DNA of 64,000 bases from Pimelobacter simplex (GCA_016803235.1 JADCLI010000003.1:62001-126000), one strand, 5' to 3'. Counted from the stretch's first letter, positions 44,162-53,325 are shown. Program-made: numbers and translations. Notes: generated by a model from the sequence alone, not told the origin.

Positions 44162-45358
44162 ATGAGTGACATCAAGGTGTTGGTGACGGGAGCGAGCATC
44201 GCGGGGCCCGCGCTCGCCCACTGGCTGCACCGGCGCGGTGCCGAGGTGACGGTGGTGGAGCAGGCGCCGGGGCTCCGTCCGGGTGGTCAGGCCGTGGATG
44301 CACGCGGGGTGGCCAAGGAGGCGATCCGTCGGATGGGCCTCGACGCGGCTGTACGGGCCGCCTGCACGAACACCGCCGGCGCCTACTCGGTGGACGCCGA
44401 GGGCAACGTGTTGGAGACCTACCGCGCCGACGACAACGACGGTGACGGCTACGTCTCCGAGATCGAGATCCTGCGCGGAGACCTCGCCCAGGTCCTGTAC
44501 GACGACACGAGCCCACGCGTCGAGTACGTCTTCGGCGACCGGATCGCCGAGCTCACCCAGGACCCGGCCGGCGTCGACGTCACCTTCGCGAGCGGCGGCC
44601 GGCGCCGCTTCGACCTGGTGGTCGGCGCCGACGGGCTGCACTCGGCGCTGCGCTCGATGGTCTTCGGTCCACGCGAGCGGTTCGTCCGCCATCTCGGGCT
44701 GGTCCTGGCGTTCTTCACCGTGCCCAACGAGTTCGGCCTCGACGGCTGGATGTACGACTTCCAGCAGGCCGGCCGCTGGGCGGGGCTGCGTCCGGTGCCC
44801 GACCCGACCAGGGCGATCGCCATGCTGTCCTTCCCCGCGGCCGACTTCGAGATCGACCACCGCGACGTCGAGGGCCAGAAGCGGTTGCTGCGTGAGCAGA
44901 TGGCCGGCTTCGGCTGGGAGACGGCGCGCATCCTCGAGCACCTGGACGACACACCGGACTTCTACCTCGACCAGGTCGCCCAGGTCGTGATGGACCACTG
45001 GCACACCGGCCGGGTCGGACTGCTCGGGGATGCGGCGTTCAGCGCGTCGCCGATGTCCGGGGCGGGTACCGGGCTGGCGCTGGTCGGCGCCTACCTGCTC
45101 GCCGGGGAGCTCGCGGCCGCCGGCTGGGACCCGGGGGCGGGGTTCGCCGGCTACCGGGAGCGGATGCGCGACTACGTCGACGCCAACCAGGAGATAGGCC
45201 GGATGCACGTGCAGATGCTCACCGCCACGGACGCGGAGCCCGCTCCGGAGCCCGACATGGAGGCGATGACCGCCCTGATCGAGCGCGCCGTCGACGGGCC
45301 CGAGCTGCCGGCGTACGACGGCGTGCCGGACGCCGGTCCGGGAGGCCGCTCCCGATAG
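44162..45358 (+). CDS. FAD-dependent monooxygenase (aromatic hydroxylase/TetX-like)
   Basis: The 398-aa group A flavin monooxygenase has the Rossmann start KVLVTGASIAGPALAHWLHRRG (10-16 glycine loop), an EQAP ribose-binding acid, the DG motif GADGLHSALR and the GD motif GLLGDAAFSASPMSGAGTGLAL. Members hydroxylate aromatics or tetracycline-like compounds with NADPH and O2. ATG 44162 has GAGGGG upstream; an in-frame start at 44132 lacks an SD. It stands alone between the IS element and the helicase gene, so it may have come with the accessory region. Confidence 0.92.
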   Translation: MSDIKVLVTGASIAGPALAHWLHRRGAEVTVVEQAPGLRPGGQAVDARGVAKEAIRRMGLDAAVRAACTNTAGAYSVDAEGNVLETYRADDNDGDGYVSEIEILRGDLAQVLYDDTSPRVEYVFGDRIAELTQDPAGVDVTFASGGRRRFDLVVGADGLHSALRSMVFGPRERFVRHLGLVLAFFTVPNEFGLDGWMYDFQQAGRWAGLRPVPDPTRAIAMLSFPAADFEIDHRDVEGQKRLLREQMAGFGWETARILEHLDDTPDFYLDQVAQVVMDHWHTGRVGLLGDAAFSASPMSGAGTGLALVGAYLLAGELAAAGWDPGAGFAGYRERMRDYVDANQEIGRMHVQMLTATDAEPAPEPDMEAMTALIERAVDGPELPAYDGVPDAGPGGRSR

Positions 45359-45367
45359 CGTCCGGGG

Positions 45368-47074
45368 GTGGCCCGCACCCGCCGATCCAGCACCCGCCGA
45401 CGTGCCGCGTCGCCGCGACCGCTGCCGACGCCGGGGCCGGGCGAGCGTGTGTGGGTGCTCGACGTGCCGTACGGGACGCAGGTCGACGGCGCCACGTGGC
45501 ACCCGGCGGTCAAGACCCACCTGTACGTCGGCAGCCGGCTCCCCGCGCACCTGCGGCCCTACGCCCCCGGGCCGCACACTCTGGGCCGGTTCATCGAGAA
45601 CGGCCTCAACCCCGGCGCCCCGGCCCCCAGCGCGGAGCCGACCGAGGCCCTCGAGCCGCGGCGGATCCAGTTCGAGGCGGCCGATGCGATCGCGGAGCGA
45701 GCAGCGGCAGGCGGCCGGCTGTTCCTGCTGGCTGACGAGCCCGGGGTGGGCAAGACGATCTCGGCGGTGCTCGGAGCGTTGGCGGTGGGCGACCTGCGTG
45801 GGGCGCGGCGGGTGCTCGTCGTCGCCGACCGACCGGCCGCGATCACGATCGGCCACTGGTGCCGCACGATCACCGCGCTGGGCGACGGCGGGCTCGAGTG
45901 GGTCGTGATCACGTGGGACCGGCTGGAGAAGGTCAAGGACCACGACTGGGACGTGATCATCGCCGACGAGGCCCACGCGCTGCGGCGTACGACGACGAAG
46001 CGGTGGAAGCACTGGACCCGCATCTCCGGGCACGCCAAGCCCCACGACAAGGCGCCGTTCGTCATCGCGACGACCGCGACGCCCGGCCACACGCCGCTCG
46101 AGCTGCCCTACCTCGCGCCGGCCTACGCGCAGGTGCTCGGCGAGACGATGAAGGAGTGGACGACGGCCACCCAGCCCGGCGCCACGTTCGCGCAGGCGCT
46201 CGAGCGCCACGGCGTCGCCATCGATCAGGGACGGTACGGCGCGACCTGGACCACCGATGCGGCGCGGCGGGCCGCCGACCTCAAGCTCGTGCGCGGCTGG
46301 CTCGCCGACGAGCGGCCCCCGGCGATGCTGCACCGGGCCGCGCCGTGGGGCCCGGTGCCGATCTCCGGGATGCCGGTGGCGCTCACCCCGGCCGAGCGGA
46401 CGGCGTACGAGGCCGAATGGGGTGAGTTCTGCCGCGAGATGGACATCGCGCGACGCGGCCGCAACGTCGCCAAGGGGCGCGCGGCGCTGCTGCGGTTCCG
46501 GCAGAAGGCCGGCCTGATCCGGGTCGGGTCGACGGTCGACTGGATCGCCCAGCAGGTGCGGGCGGAGCGACAGGTGGCGTGCTCGGTCGAGTTCGTCGCG
46601 ACCGCCGCCGACCCGATCGCCGACCGGCTGCGCGACGCCGGCATCGAGGTCGCCTCGATCTACGGCCGCGACCGCTTCGACGTCGAGGCCGAGCGGCTGC
46701 GGTTCCAGACCGGCGAGGCGAAGGTGTGCGTGTTCACCACCGTCGCCTCGATCAGCCTGCACGCCGGCGAGACCCTCGCCGACGGCCGCCAGGCGAGCAC
46801 CGAGCCCCGGGTCGGTGTCTTCCACCAGGCCCGCTTCTCGGGCATCGCCGGACGCCAGGTCACCGGCCGCACCCATCGCGACCACCAGGTCTCGCCCTGG
46901 CACATCGCCTACGCCGAGGGCACCGTCGAGGAGCAGGTCGGCAAGGTGATGGTGGAGCGGATCGCCGCCGCCTCCGACACCGTGGGCAGCGACACCACCG
47001 GGCTCGCCGACCTCGCCCAGCTGCTCGGGGCCGACTGGCTGCCGTCGGCGGCGCTCACCGAGGACGGCGCCTGA
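45368..47074 (+). CDS. Orphan SNF2-type (superfamily 2) helicase, phage-like
   Basis: The 568-aa protein has a basic N-terminus, an about 60-residue unknown segment, and an SF2 helicase core: Walker A DEPGVGKT (123-130), DEAH at 200-203, the Thr-rich motif III-like TATPGHTPLELPYL, and a second RecA domain with a motif VI-like GRQVTGRTHRDHQ. It lacks SNF2 accessory domains and resembles the compact SNF2 helicases carried by actinobacteriophages. GTG 45368 begins 9 bp after the monooxygenase stop. Substrate and role (replication, defence or repair) are open. Confidence 0.82.
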   Translation: MARTRRSSTRRRAASPRPLPTPGPGERVWVLDVPYGTQVDGATWHPAVKTHLYVGSRLPAHLRPYAPGPHTLGRFIENGLNPGAPAPSAEPTEALEPRRIQFEAADAIAERAAAGGRLFLLADEPGVGKTISAVLGALAVGDLRGARRVLVVADRPAAITIGHWCRTITALGDGGLEWVVITWDRLEKVKDHDWDVIIADEAHALRRTTTKRWKHWTRISGHAKPHDKAPFVIATTATPGHTPLELPYLAPAYAQVLGETMKEWTTATQPGATFAQALERHGVAIDQGRYGATWTTDAARRAADLKLVRGWLADERPPAMLHRAAPWGPVPISGMPVALTPAERTAYEAEWGEFCREMDIARRGRNVAKGRAALLRFRQKAGLIRVGSTVDWIAQQVRAERQVACSVEFVATAADPIADRLRDAGIEVASIYGRDRFDVEAERLRFQTGEAKVCVFTTVASISLHAGETLADGRQASTEPRVGVFHQARFSGIAGRQVTGRTHRDHQVSPWHIAYAEGTVEEQVGKVMVERIAAASDTVGSDTTGLADLAQLLGADWLPSAALTEDGA

Positions 47075-47097
47075 CCCGCGTGGTTGAGTGGACCGCG

Positions 47098-47331
47098 ATG
47101 GGACGACGCCAGCGGTTCAGGATCAGCGAGGTGCGCAGCTCGCAGAGCGAGCGGCTGCGCCGGCGCAAGCGGTGGTACTTCGCCCTGATGGGACTGTGCC
47201 TGCTGCTGATCGTGCTGGCCTGGAACGTGGTGCGCCTGTGGTCCACGACCGCCGCCGTCATCATGTCGGCGATCGCCGCCGTGCTCCCGCCCGTCGCCGT
47301 GATCATCGCCAACTGGGGCGAGGACCACTGA
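47098..47331 (+). CDS. DUF3099-like small membrane protein
   Basis: The 77-aa protein has a polar RISEVRSSQSERLRRRKR start and two hydrophobic helices (WYFALMGLCLLLIVLAW; AAVIMSAIAAVLPPVAVIIAN), the shape of DUF3099 membrane proteins. ATG 47098 is preferred; GTG 47080 is in frame and nearer the helicase stop. No function is known. A tRNA-3'-like sequence on the other strand starts 6 bp after its stop. Confidence 0.65.
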   Translation: MGRRQRFRISEVRSSQSERLRRRKRWYFALMGLCLLLIVLAWNVVRLWSTTAAVIMSAIAAVLPPVAVIIANWGEDH

Positions 47332-47337
47332 CGGTCG

Positions 47338-47365
47338 TGGCGGCCCAGACCGGAGTCGAACCGGT
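47338..47365 (-). other. Isolated tRNA 3'-end-like sequence (T arm, acceptor strand, CCA)
   Basis: On the minus strand ACCGG-TTCGACT-CCGGT forms a perfect five-bp T arm with a seven-nt loop. CTGGGCC as acceptor 3' strand, a discriminator G and encoded CCA follow. No GGCCCAG 5' strand or normal D/anticodon arms occur within the 100 bp upstream, so a whole tRNA is not encoded. It may be an attachment-site remnant of an element integrated at a tRNA 3' end. A small hairpin (GCCGC/GCGGC) precedes it. The rest of the 214-bp gap up to glyA shows nothing more. Confidence 0.45.
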
Positions 47366-47545
47366 CGCCGCTCGGCGCGGCTGTTTCGTCGGCAATCCCT
47401 GCGGGCCGTGGCCGGTGACAGGGTCGTCATCGGCACCCATCAGGTACCCATGGCGGGGCGCAGGATCCGTCGGTCCTCGCAGGACGCCTTGCGGAGTCGT
47501 CCACCCGCATGATGTGCCTGCAGATGACTCCACAAAGGGACGAGA

Positions 47546-48823
47546 TCACAGCCCCGGATAGAGCGGGTACGCCGCGGCGAGCGCGGACACGCGCGCCCGC
47601 AGCTTGGCACCGACCCCGTCGTCGTACGACGGCTTGAGCGCCTCCGCGATGACGTCGGCGACCTCGGCGAACGCCTCGGCCCCGAACCCGCGCGTGGCGA
47701 GGGCGGGCGTGCCGATCCGCAGGCCGGAGGTGACCATCGGCGGGCGGGGGTCGAAGGGGACGGCGTTGCGGTTGACGGTGAGGCCGATGGAGTGGAGGCG
47801 GTCCTCGGCCTGCTGGCCGTCCAGCTCGGACTCGCGCAGGTCGACGAGGACCAGGTGCACCTCGGTGCCGCCGGTCAGGACCGACACACCCGCGGAGACC
47901 ACGTCCGGCTCCGTGAGGCGCGCAGCAAGCAGACGGGCACCCTCCAGCGTCCGCTCCTGACGCTCCCGGAACGCGGGCGAGGCGGCCATCTTGAAGGCCA
48001 CGGCCTTGGCGGCGACGACGTGCTCGAGCGGGCCACCCTGCTGGCCGGGGAAGACGGCCGAGTTGATCCTCTTGGCCAGCTCGGCCTTCGACAGGATCAC
48101 GCCGCCGCGCGGGCCGCCGAGGGTCTTGTGCGTCGTGGTCGTCACGACGTCCGCGAAGGGCACCGGGCTCGGGTGCAGGCCAGTCGCGACCAGGCCGGCG
48201 AAGTGCGCCATGTCGACCATGAGGTAGGCACCCACCCGGTCGGCGATCCGGCGGAATTCCGCGAAGTCCAGCTGCCGCGGGTAGGCCGACCAGCCGGCCA
48301 CGATCAGCTTGGGCCTGTGCTCCAGCGCGAGGCGCTCCACCTCGGCCATGTCGACGCGGAAGTCCTCCGGGTCCACGTGGTAGGCCACCACGTCGTAGAG
48401 CTTGCCGGAGAAGTTGATCCGCATGCCGTGGGTGAGGTGGCCGCCGTGCGCGAGGTCGAGGCCGAGGATCGTGTCGCCCGGGTCGAGCAGCGCGAACATC
48501 GCGGCGGCGTTGGCCTGGGCACCGGAGTGAGGCTGCACGTTCGCGGCCTCGGCACCGAAGAGCGCCTTCACGCGCTCGATGGCGAGCTGCTCGACGACGT
48601 CGACGTGCTCGCACCCGCCGTAGTAGCGGCGGCCCGGGTAGCCCTCGGCATACTTGTTCGTGAGGACCGACCCCTGGGCCTCCATGACGGCGACCGGTGC
48701 GAAGTTCTCCGAGGCGATCAGCTCGAGCGTGCCCTGCTGGCGGGCGAGCTCGGCGGTGATCGCCGCGTGGACGTCGGGGTCGTAGTCGGCGAGGTGCTGG
48801 TCGAAGGCGCTGTTCGTGGTCAT
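47546..48823 (-). CDS. glyA: Serine hydroxymethyltransferase
   Basis: The 425-aa PLP enzyme interconverts serine and glycine with tetrahydrofolate, supplying one-carbon units. Conserved marks: [45 protein letters not shown], the PLP Lys233 in [14 protein letters not shown], and [14 protein letters not shown] tandem glycine riboswitch fills its leader, so expression probably rises with glycine. It is next to the catabolic cluster on the same strand, but the riboswitch makes it a separate regulatory unit. ATG 48823 gives the expected length. Confidence 0.97.
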   Translation of the reverse strand: MTTNSAFDQHLADYDPDVHAAITAELARQQGTLELIASENFAPVAVMEAQGSVLTNKYAEGYPGRRYYGGCEHVDVVEQLAIERVKALFGAEAANVQPHSGAQANAAAMFALLDPGDTILGLDLAHGGHLTHGMRINFSGKLYDVVAYHVDPEDFRVDMAEVERLALEHRPKLIVAGWSAYPRQLDFAEFRRIADRVGAYLMVDMAHFAGLVATGLHPSPVPFADVVTTTTHKTLGGPRGGVILSKAELAKRINSAVFPGQQGGPLEHVVAAKAVAFKMAASPAFRERQERTLEGARLLAARLTEPDVVSAGVSVLTGGTEVHLVLVDLRESELDGQQAEDRLHSIGLTVNRNAVPFDPRPPMVTSGLRIGTPALATRGFGAEAFAEVADVIAEALKPSYDDGVGAKLRARVSALAAAYPLYPGL

Positions 48824-48855
48824 GCGGAGGCTCCCGTCATCGAGGTGGGCCTCCC

Positions 48856-49038
48856 CGCTCTGTCATGGGTGCCTGAGAGCTTCACCGCGCGAGCGGCTTG
48901 CACCGTGGGCGCAGGACCCGTTCATGGAGGTCCTGACTTTCCAGAGTCGCCTCGCACGAGCAGTGACGGTGCCTGAGAGTTTCTCGGGGAGAGTTGCTCC
49001 TACGGCGCCCCGCTCGGTGGCGGGGTCTCTCCTGCTTC
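48856..49038 (-). ncRNA. Tandem glycine riboswitch upstream of glyA
   Basis: Two copies of the conserved TCTCAGGCACC element occur exactly 100 nt apart on the minus strand (48868-48878 and 48968-48978). The first aptamer includes GGAGAGACCCC and CAACTCTCCCCGAGAAAC; the second has GACTCTGGAAAGTC. This is the two-aptamer glycine riboswitch. It lies 33 nt before the glyA ATG and would act as a glycine-on switch feeding glycine into serine and one-carbon metabolism. Confidence 0.93.
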
Positions 49039-49087
49039 GGCTACGAACGGCGGTTCTTCAGTTGTCGCGGCGTCAGGATCGCACGCC

Positions 49088-50056
49088 TCAGGAAGTGACG
49101 GAAGAGGGCGTCTTGCTCATCAGCGTGACCAGGTCGAAGGCGACCGTGGCAGCCGCGACGCACGTGATCTCCGCGTGGTCGTAGTCCGGCGCGGTCTCGA
49201 CGACGTCGGCACCGATGAAGTCGAGCCCGTCCAGCCGGCGCAGCACGTGCAGCAGCTCTCGGCTGTTGAGGCCGCCCATCTCGGGCGTGCCGGTGCCGGG
49301 CGCGAAGGCCGGGTCGAGCACGTCGATGTCGATCGAGACGTAGACGGGCGCGTCGCCGACCCGCTGGCGGATCTGCTCCGCGGCCCCCTCGACGCCGAGG
49401 AAGTCCAGGTCGCCGGCGCGGATGGTCCGGAAGCCGAAGGACGCGTCGTCGGCGAGGTCCATCTTGTCGTAGATCGGCCCGCGGATGCCGATGTGGATCG
49501 ACTTGTCCTCGGCCAGCAGGCCCTCCTCGAAGGCCCGGCGGAAGACGGTGCCGTGGGTGATCGGCGCCTTGAAGTAGGTGTCCCAGGTGTCCAGGTGGGC
49601 GTCGAAGTGGATCAGGGCGATCCGCCCGTGCTGGGCGTGCGCCGCCCGCAGCATCGGAAGCGCGACCGTGTGGTCGCCGCCGAGGGTGACGATCCGCCGG
49701 CCTGCCCGGCCGTGGACGTCGCGGGCCATGTCCTCGATCTGCTGCATCGCCTCCTCGATGTCGAAGGGCGTGCAGGGCACGTCGCCGGCGTCGACGACCT
49801 GGATCTCGTCCAGTGGCGCGGTGTCGAGCTCGACGTGGAAGCGCGGCCGCAGGTGGCGGGAGGCCTGCCGGATGCCCATCGGGCCGAAGCGCGCACCGGG
49901 TCGGTACGACGTGCCTCCGTCGAACGGCACACCGAGGATCGCGACGTCGTAGTCGGGCACCGACTCGATCAAGGGGATCCGCGCGAAGGTGCCGAGACCG
50001 GCGTACCGCGGGACCTTCGTCGCCTCGAGGGCGCCGATCGGCTGGTGCTTGCTCAT
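49088..50056 (-). CDS. Ureohydrolase family hydrolase (agmatinase/guanidinobutyrase type)
   Basis: The 322-aa binuclear-Mn enzyme of the arginase/agmatinase family has all metal ligands: H129 (GGDHT), D152, H154, D156 (FDAHLDTWD), D243 and D245 (SIDIDVLDP), plus the GTGTPEMGG loop. It should release urea (or a related leaving group) from a guanidino compound. Agmatine, guanidinobutyrate and guanidine-like substrates all occur in this branch and cannot be told apart by eye. ATG 50056 overlaps the permease stop (ATGA). The downstream glyA has its own riboswitch. Confidence 0.92.
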   Translation of the reverse strand: MSKHQPIGALEATKVPRYAGLGTFARIPLIESVPDYDVAILGVPFDGGTSYRPGARFGPMGIRQASRHLRPRFHVELDTAPLDEIQVVDAGDVPCTPFDIEEAMQQIEDMARDVHGRAGRRIVTLGGDHTVALPMLRAAHAQHGRIALIHFDAHLDTWDTYFKAPITHGTVFRRAFEEGLLAEDKSIHIGIRGPIYDKMDLADDASFGFRTIRAGDLDFLGVEGAAEQIRQRVGDAPVYVSIDIDVLDPAFAPGTGTPEMGGLNSRELLHVLRRLDGLDFIGADVVETAPDYDHAEITCVAAATVAFDLVTLMSKTPSSVTS

Positions 50057-51462
50057 GCGGAGATCTCCGTTTCGGGGGTGAGGACGGCACTCGGCTGCCG
50101 GCGCCGGGCACGGAGCAGGCCGAGGTAGATGAAGAAGGTCGCGATGCTCCCGACGATCCAGGAGGTGTCGACGGCGCCGGTCTGCTTCGCGATCGTGCCG
50201 ACGTAGAGGGTCGTCGACATGAACGGGATCTGCACCAGGCAGCCGATGACGTAGCTGACCAGCGCCGGGACGTTGAACGCGCCGTATCCGCTCCTCGGAT
50301 CGCTGAACGACTCCGGGTCGTAGTGGCCCTTGTGGACCAGGTAGTAGTCGACCAGGTTGATGATGCTCCACGGCACCAGCAGGTAGGCGAGGACCAGGAT
50401 GAAGTTGGTGTAGTCGGCCATGAAGTCGTCGGAGACGGTCGTCGAGGCGACGAACACGGCGATCGCGAGCACCGCGGCGGTGACGTGGCGGGCCGAGGCG
50501 CGGGGCGCCCAGTTCAGCTTGAAGGTCTGGATGCAGGTCAGCACGCACAGCGACGAGCCGTACATGTTGATGACGCCGGCGTCGATCGCGCCGAGGAAGA
50601 AGGCCAGCATCACGAAGACGAACACCGGCTTCGGCATGATGGTGTCGAGGTCGGCCAGCACGCCGTCCGCGCCGAGCCCGGCGACCAGGAAGGCGCCGAC
50701 GGTCATCGCGCCGATGACGCCCAGCACGGTGCCGGCGTAGGTGTACCAGAACGCAGCACGGGTGCCGGTGCTCGAGGGCAGGTAGCGGGAGTAGTCCGAG
50801 ACGTACGGCGCGTACGACAGCTGCCACACCCCGACCACCGACGCCATCCCGAGGAAGCCGGCCCAGGTGAAGGAGCCACCGGCGGAGGTGATGTTCCCGC
50901 CCACCTCGGCGGCCTCCATGCCCGTGTAGACGAGCGTCAGCACCAGGGCCAGCCCGGAGAGCCAGACCATCACCCGGTTGAAGCGCAGGATGAGCTGGTA
51001 GCCCACGACGACGGCGGTCAGGGTCAGCGCGGTGCTGAGCAGCAGGCCGGCCGTCTGGCCGAGCCCGGTGAGCACCGCGCCCAGCGTCTGCTGCGCCAGC
51101 ACCATCAGCGACACGATCCAGCCCACGTAGATCAGGACCACGATCACGGTGATCGGGACCGAGCCGTACATGCCGAACTGTGCCCGGGCCTGGATCATCT
51201 GGGGTACGCCGAGCCTGGACCCCTGGGCCGAGTGCAGCGCCATGAAGACGGCGCCCACGAGGCTGCCGCCGACGATCGCGAGGATCGTCGAGCCGACGTC
51301 GAGACCGAAGATGGTCGGCCCGAGCAGGCCGGTGACGACGGCCAGCGGGATGATCTGGACGGTGAACCAGAAGGAGAACAGGTGCTGGACCTTGCCGGTG
51401 CGCTGCGACTCCGGCACCGGTTGGATCGTCAGCCCCTCGACGATCGTGCTTTCCTGCGACAT
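50053..51462 (-). CDS. NCS1-family permease (cytosine/purine/hydantoin-type)
   Basis: The 469-aa permease has about 12 helices and NCS1 features: an N-terminal SFWFTVQIIPLAVVTGLLGP, QARAQFGMYG, FLGMASVVGVWQLSYAPYVSDYSRYLP and a Tyr/Asn-rich helix near NMYGSSLCVLT. Members import cytosine, allantoin, hydantoins, uracil or related rings with H+ or Na+. ATG 51462 is preceded by AAGGAA. It lies between an aldehyde dehydrogenase and a ureohydrolase with which it overlaps, so the transported compound is probably the ureohydrolase pathway substrate. Confidence 0.9.
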   Translation of the reverse strand: MSQESTIVEGLTIQPVPESQRTGKVQHLFSFWFTVQIIPLAVVTGLLGPTIFGLDVGSTILAIVGGSLVGAVFMALHSAQGSRLGVPQMIQARAQFGMYGSVPITVIVVLIYVGWIVSLMVLAQQTLGAVLTGLGQTAGLLLSTALTLTAVVVGYQLILRFNRVMVWLSGLALVLTLVYTGMEAAEVGGNITSAGGSFTWAGFLGMASVVGVWQLSYAPYVSDYSRYLPSSTGTRAAFWYTYAGTVLGVIGAMTVGAFLVAGLGADGVLADLDTIMPKPVFVFVMLAFFLGAIDAGVINMYGSSLCVLTCIQTFKLNWAPRASARHVTAAVLAIAVFVASTTVSDDFMADYTNFILVLAYLLVPWSIINLVDYYLVHKGHYDPESFSDPRSGYGAFNVPALVSYVIGCLVQIPFMSTTLYVGTIAKQTGAVDTSWIVGSIATFFIYLGLLRARRRQPSAVLTPETEISA

Positions 51463-51487
51463 GGCGGTGTTCCTTCGCTGGTGGAGG

Positions 51488-52921
51488 TCACGCGTGGTGC
51501 TTGACCATGACGTGCTTGGTGCGTGAGTAGTCGTCGAGCGCGTACGCCGACAGGTCGCGGCCGTAGCCGGATGACTTGAAGCCGCCCCACGGCATCTCCG
51601 TGGCGAAGGCGAGGTGGTCGTTGACCCAGACGGTCCCGAAGTCCAGCCTGCTCGGAAGGCCCGCTGCCCTGCGGGCGTTCTCGGTCCACACCGAGGCCGA
51701 CAGGCCGTACGGAGTGGCGTTGGCCGCGGCGATCGCCGCGTCCTCGTCGGTGAAGGTCTCGACGGTGACGACCGGGCCGAAGATCTCCTCGGTCGTGCAG
51801 GCCGCACCTTCGGGGACGTCGACGAGCACGGTCGGCTCGACGAAGAAGCCGGGCCGGTCCGGCACCGTGCCACCGACCGCAGCGCGGGCACCGTCGGCAT
51901 ACGCCTGCTCGAGGGCGGCGACGACGCGGGCGTGGTGCTCGCCGGAGACGAGCGGACCCATGTCGACGTCCTCGCCGTCGGTCGGGGCGCCGACGACCAT
52001 CGCCTCGACCCGCTTGACGAGGCGGGCGACGAGGTCGTCGTGGACGGCGGCGTCGACGATGACCCGGCACGCGGCACCGCAGTCCTGGCCGCTGTTGCCG
52101 AAGCCGGCGAACACGATGCCGTCGGCGACGGCGTCGAGGTCGGCGTCGGCGAAGACGAGGACCGGTGCCTTGCCGCCGAGCTCGAGGTGGACCCGCTTGA
52201 GGGTGGCGGCCGCGGCGGCGGCGACTGCCTGACCGCTGCGGACGCTGCCGGTGACCGAGACCAGGTCGATGCCCGGGTGGGTGGCGATCGCGGCGCCGAC
52301 GACGGCGCCGTCGCCGGTGACGACGTTGAGGACGCCGGCGGGCAGCACGTCGGCGACCAGCTCGGCCAGGCGCAGCGTGCTGAGCGGGGTCTGCTCCGAG
52401 GGCTTGAGCACGCAGGTGTTGCCGGCCGCGAGGATCGGCCCCAGCTTCCATGCCGCCATCAGCAGCGGGTAGTTCCACGGCGTGATCGCACCGACCACGC
52501 CGACCGGCTCGCGCAGGATGGTCGAGGTGCTCCCCTCGACGTACTCCCCCGCCGCCAGCGCCACCTGGGCGCGCACCGCGCCGGCCATGAACCGGAAGGT
52601 GTCGGCGGTGCCGGCGACGTCGTCGGCGGCCAGCCCCTGCGGCTTGCCGGTGTTGCGCGACTCCAGCGCGGCGAGCTCGGTCGCGTGCTCGTCGACGATC
52701 GCGGCGATCGCCAGGAGCACGTCGGCGCGGTCCTTCGGCGTACGCCGTCCCCAGTCGGCACTGGCGCGACGGGCCGCGCCGACGGCTCGGTCGACGTCGG
52801 CGGCGGTGCCGCGGCGGGCGTGGGCGACCACCTGCCCGGTGGACGGGTCGACGACCTCCTGGGTCGCGGGCCCGTCGCCCTCCCAGGGGGCGCCGTTGAT
52901 GACATGGGCCAGGATGGTCAC
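51488..52921 (-). CDS. NAD(P)-dependent aldehyde dehydrogenase, aminobutyraldehyde dehydrogenase-like
   Basis: The 477-aa ALDH has N150 (PWNYP), K173 (VLKPSEQTPLS), the general base E247 (LELGGKAP) and the nucleophile C281 in NSGQDCGAACR, a motif close to that of gamma-aminobutyraldehyde dehydrogenases. It would oxidise an omega-amino or guanidino aldehyde to the acid, giving a natural step before the ureohydrolase. GTG 52921 overlaps the stop of the small dehydrogenase subunit gene (GTGA). Confidence 0.93.
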   Translation of the reverse strand: MTILAHVINGAPWEGDGPATQEVVDPSTGQVVAHARRGTAADVDRAVGAARRASADWGRRTPKDRADVLLAIAAIVDEHATELAALESRNTGKPQGLAADDVAGTADTFRFMAGAVRAQVALAAGEYVEGSTSTILREPVGVVGAITPWNYPLLMAAWKLGPILAAGNTCVLKPSEQTPLSTLRLAELVADVLPAGVLNVVTGDGAVVGAAIATHPGIDLVSVTGSVRSGQAVAAAAAATLKRVHLELGGKAPVLVFADADLDAVADGIVFAGFGNSGQDCGAACRVIVDAAVHDDLVARLVKRVEAMVVGAPTDGEDVDMGPLVSGEHHARVVAALEQAYADGARAAVGGTVPDRPGFFVEPTVLVDVPEGAACTTEEIFGPVVTVETFTDEDAAIAAANATPYGLSASVWTENARRAAGLPSRLDFGTVWVNDHLAFATEMPWGGFKSSGYGRDLSAYALDDYSRTKHVMVKHHA

Positions 52922-53325
52922 GACAGCTCCGCCCCGTGGATGTCGAAGCCACGGTCGACGACGACCTCGAGCAGGTCGGCATAGGTGTCGATGTCGTCGT
53001 TGGCCTGGCGCGGCGCCGGGCGGTAGCTGAGCGCCTGCTGTACCTGCGGGCTCTGCAGGTAGGCGCCCGACACCAGGGTCGAGAGCGCCTCGAACTCCGC
53101 GATGTGGGCGCCGGAGATCAGGTCGAGGGCAGCTTCCGCCTCGAGACCGTCGGCGAGGTCCAGGGCGCGTTCGAAGGCCGGGACCAGGTCCGGCCGGAAG
53201 CCGAGGACCCGGTCGATCAGGTCAGCGGGTACGCCGGCCGCCGACGCGGACGGGAAGGCATCCGTCCCGGGGATGAGCACGTCGGCGAGGACGGCGAGGC
53301 GTTCGCGGGCGGTGGGGTCGAGCAT
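52918..53325 (-). CDS. Gluconate 2-dehydrogenase subunit 3-like small subunit
   Basis: The 135-aa helical protein (LAVLADVLIPGTDAFPSASAAGVPADLIDRVLG) is typical of the small subunit that escorts GMC flavoproteins of the gluconate dehydrogenase type. There is no twin-arginine signal, so the complex probably stays cytosolic or partner-exported. The GMC gene lies 28 bp upstream and the aldehyde dehydrogenase overlaps downstream. ATG 53325 with AAGGA at good distance is favoured over GTG 53328. Confidence 0.8.
   Translation of the reverse strand: MLDPTARERLAVLADVLIPGTDAFPSASAAGVPADLIDRVLGFRPDLVPAFERALDLADGLEAEAALDLISGAHIAEFEALSTLVSGAYLQSPQVQQALSYRPAPRQANDDIDTYADLLEVVVDRGFDIHGAELS

Noticed and set aside
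47338..47440. A complete tRNA (Asp-like, because CTGTCAC occurs about 75 nt upstream of the T arm)
   Set aside because: The would-be anticodon stem does not pair, the spacing to the T arm is about 49 nt, and no 5' acceptor strand GGCCCAG is present.
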